The translations under genes and the position numbers were made by a program. Positions 62,846 to 64,000 of a stretch of DNA of 64,000 nucleotides are shown here, one piece after another. Each line of letters starts with the position of its first letter. Within the stretch, counting starts at the first letter, position 1. The notes under the pieces are model-generated. The model was not told where the DNA came from. It saw only the letters and a list, made by a program, of their open reading frames with translations, and searched no databases. Source of the DNA: Bdellovibrio svalbardensis (GTDB lineage: Bacteria > Bdellovibrionota > Bdellovibrionia > Bdellovibrionales > Bdellovibrionaceae); contig NZ_JANRMI010000001.1 of NCBI RefSeq assembly GCF_029531655.1, positions 1,099,354 to 1,163,353 of the forward strand. Reading direction: 5' to 3'.

Positions 62846-63835
62846 CTACTGCTTACATTTTTTAGTGTAGTAAGCCAGAAGAGCATCCTCGATTTTGCTC
62901 ATATCCGCGTCGTCAACGGCGGTGACTGTAAGTTCCTTTGCTGGATTGGCTGGCAAAAGATCTTTAAAAACGCCAGGGGCCGTGAATACTCCGGTCTGTG
63001 CATTGTAGAGCACCTTGTTGTTTTCTTTGGGAACTATCGAATCATAAACGTAGAATTCGATATTTTTTTGGCTGTCCATTTTGAAGCCCTTGACTAAGAC
63101 AACGTGCTGGATGGTTAATGCCGCCTTTAAATTGATCAAAGGCATGCGACGGAATGTAATGTCCGACATTAATTTTTTTGCGAGGTATTCATTTCTTTTT
63201 TTGTTATCAGTCTCATCTGATAAGGCCATTCCCAGGTTTTTAGAGTCATAGAAACGATTTTTTTGATAAGCCTCAATCTCAGATCTAAGGTTGCGCAGCA
63301 CTTTGTTCCCATGGCTTGGATATAAAGTGTAACCGTTATCCAGTAAGTACCACATGTTATTTTGGTCAGTGCGTCCTGTTAGAAATTCCTCACGAAGGGT
63401 GGGATGATTGATTTCAAATACAAACCAATTGTTTAAAGGAGCTTTTTCGATGGAGCGTCCATCTTTGGAAATATCCATATGCTCATCCCGCAGGAGATCT
63501 AGAATCTGCTTTGAGCTTTCTTGAGGATTTTCGGGGGCGACTCCGAAGCGAGCAAGATAGAAGATGATTCGTTGAGCGCGTGAAAGACCCCAGCAATTTG
63601 CGATAGTGTAGGGCCCCGATTGGGTGTTCCAGTTGCTGCGTTGAATATGATTTTTCTCTGTAAACTTAGTCAGATCGACAGCATTCATGACCGAGGCCTT
63701 GCTCAGATTTTGACAACTCAGATTCGTCACTGCCGAATCCGAAATGACTTGGGCCGAGGCCGCTGCAATTGAAGACAGGGCCAAGTTGGCGCAAAGAAGG
63801 AGGGCGATCTTTTTAAATGGCTTGAGTTTTTCCAT
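62846..63835 (-). CDS. Secreted protein, possible papain-like cysteine peptidase
   Basis: 329 residues with a signal peptide ending AAASA. Cys81 in ANCWGLSRAQR begins a helix, His244 starts a strand in IQHVVLVKGFKM, and Asp265 lies in EFYVYDSIVP. This Cys-His-Asp order and spacing is that of papain-fold proteins, such as C39-like domains. The rest contains a mid-region with DNGYTLYPSHGN. I recognise no exact family, so the enzyme call is a hypothesis. It is convergent with the decayed S74 fragment. Confidence 0.6.
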   Translation of the reverse strand: MEKLKPFKKIALLLCANLALSSIAAASAQVISDSAVTNLSCQNLSKASVMNAVDLTKFTEKNHIQRSNWNTQSGPYTIANCWGLSRAQRIIFYLARFGVAPENPQESSKQILDLLRDEHMDISKDGRSIEKAPLNNWFVFEINHPTLREEFLTGRTDQNNMWYLLDNGYTLYPSHGNKVLRNLRSEIEAYQKNRFYDSKNLGMALSDETDNKKRNEYLAKKLMSDITFRRMPLINLKAALTIQHVVLVKGFKMDSQKNIEFYVYDSIVPKENNKVLYNAQTGVFTAPGVFKDLLPANPAKELTVTAVDDADMSKIEDALLAYYTKKCKQ

Positions 63836-64000
63836 CCAAAATTGGGGAGCAAGGACGATGCCACGGGAAATTGGGCTCTAGGAAGAAATGGTGAGTCCTA
63901 GGAGTGTCTAGGAAATTGACAGAGACTCTTTTTGAATACCTTAGGTCCCTTTTTCCACGAAGAGATGGATGCAAGGCAACACCGGCGCCGCAAGTAATAA

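Overview
The window reads as chromosome of a predatory or predator-like Bdellovibrionota bacterium (Bdellovibrio type). This rests on gene content: many small secreted proteins with classical signal peptides, TIGR02147/DUF4423-type regulators, phage-tail-fibre-like surface proteins, orphan periplasmic solute-binding proteins and a short Bdellovibrio-sized flagellin. This is inference; there is no rRNA or other taxonomic marker. I see no tRNA, rRNA, CRISPR array, transposase or integrase.

Layout. 1-2.3 kb: a truncated lipoprotein gene, a Lys-rich secreted protein, a solute-binding protein and a CBS-pair protein. 2.3-7.7 kb: a heavy-metal efflux operon of czcC type, a strikingly short adaptor and czcA, preceded by a small Cys/His membrane protein. 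7.7-11.8 kb: a secreted M15-like peptidase, a LysR regulator with chromate transporter chrA, a small secreted protein and a UbiG-like methyltransferase. 11.8-14.8 kb: a LamG protein and a tail-fibre-like protein in one operon. 15-20.1 kb: asnS, a second solute-binding protein, a Cache-type histidine kinase and small genes. 20.4-24.7 kb: a fibre protein ending in an S74 chaperone domain.

24.9-29.2 kb: a tandemly duplicated three-gene unit (TIGR02147-type regulator, secreted HE-motif protein, KH-domain RNA-binding protein). A third regulator plus HE-protein pair lies at 60.8-62.3 kb. All three regulator genes have TGTGGCT/TGTTGCT-type inverted repeats upstream, and the second regulator is divergent from the next operon across two of these sites.

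29.5-50.7 kb: one tight 21-kb plus-strand run. It contains a lipoprotein, a 3,507-residue fibre-like protein, a small methyltransferase-like protein, a GT9-like glycosyltransferase, a 21-repeat RCC1 protein, an FkbM methyltransferase, a TPR-glycosyltransferase and a second 21-repeat RCC1 protein. I read it as a surface-glycoprotein system: large secreted scaffolds made together with the enzymes that could decorate them. This is the best candidate for an undescribed system.

50.7-64 kb: two paralogous solute-binding proteins (one coupled to a porin), a secreted HExxH metallopeptidase, several secreted proteins of unknown function, a regulator with a coupled 39-residue Gly/Ser peptide, flagellin with an unusual leader, the third regulator/HE-protein pair, a decayed S74 fragment and a possible papain-like secreted protein.
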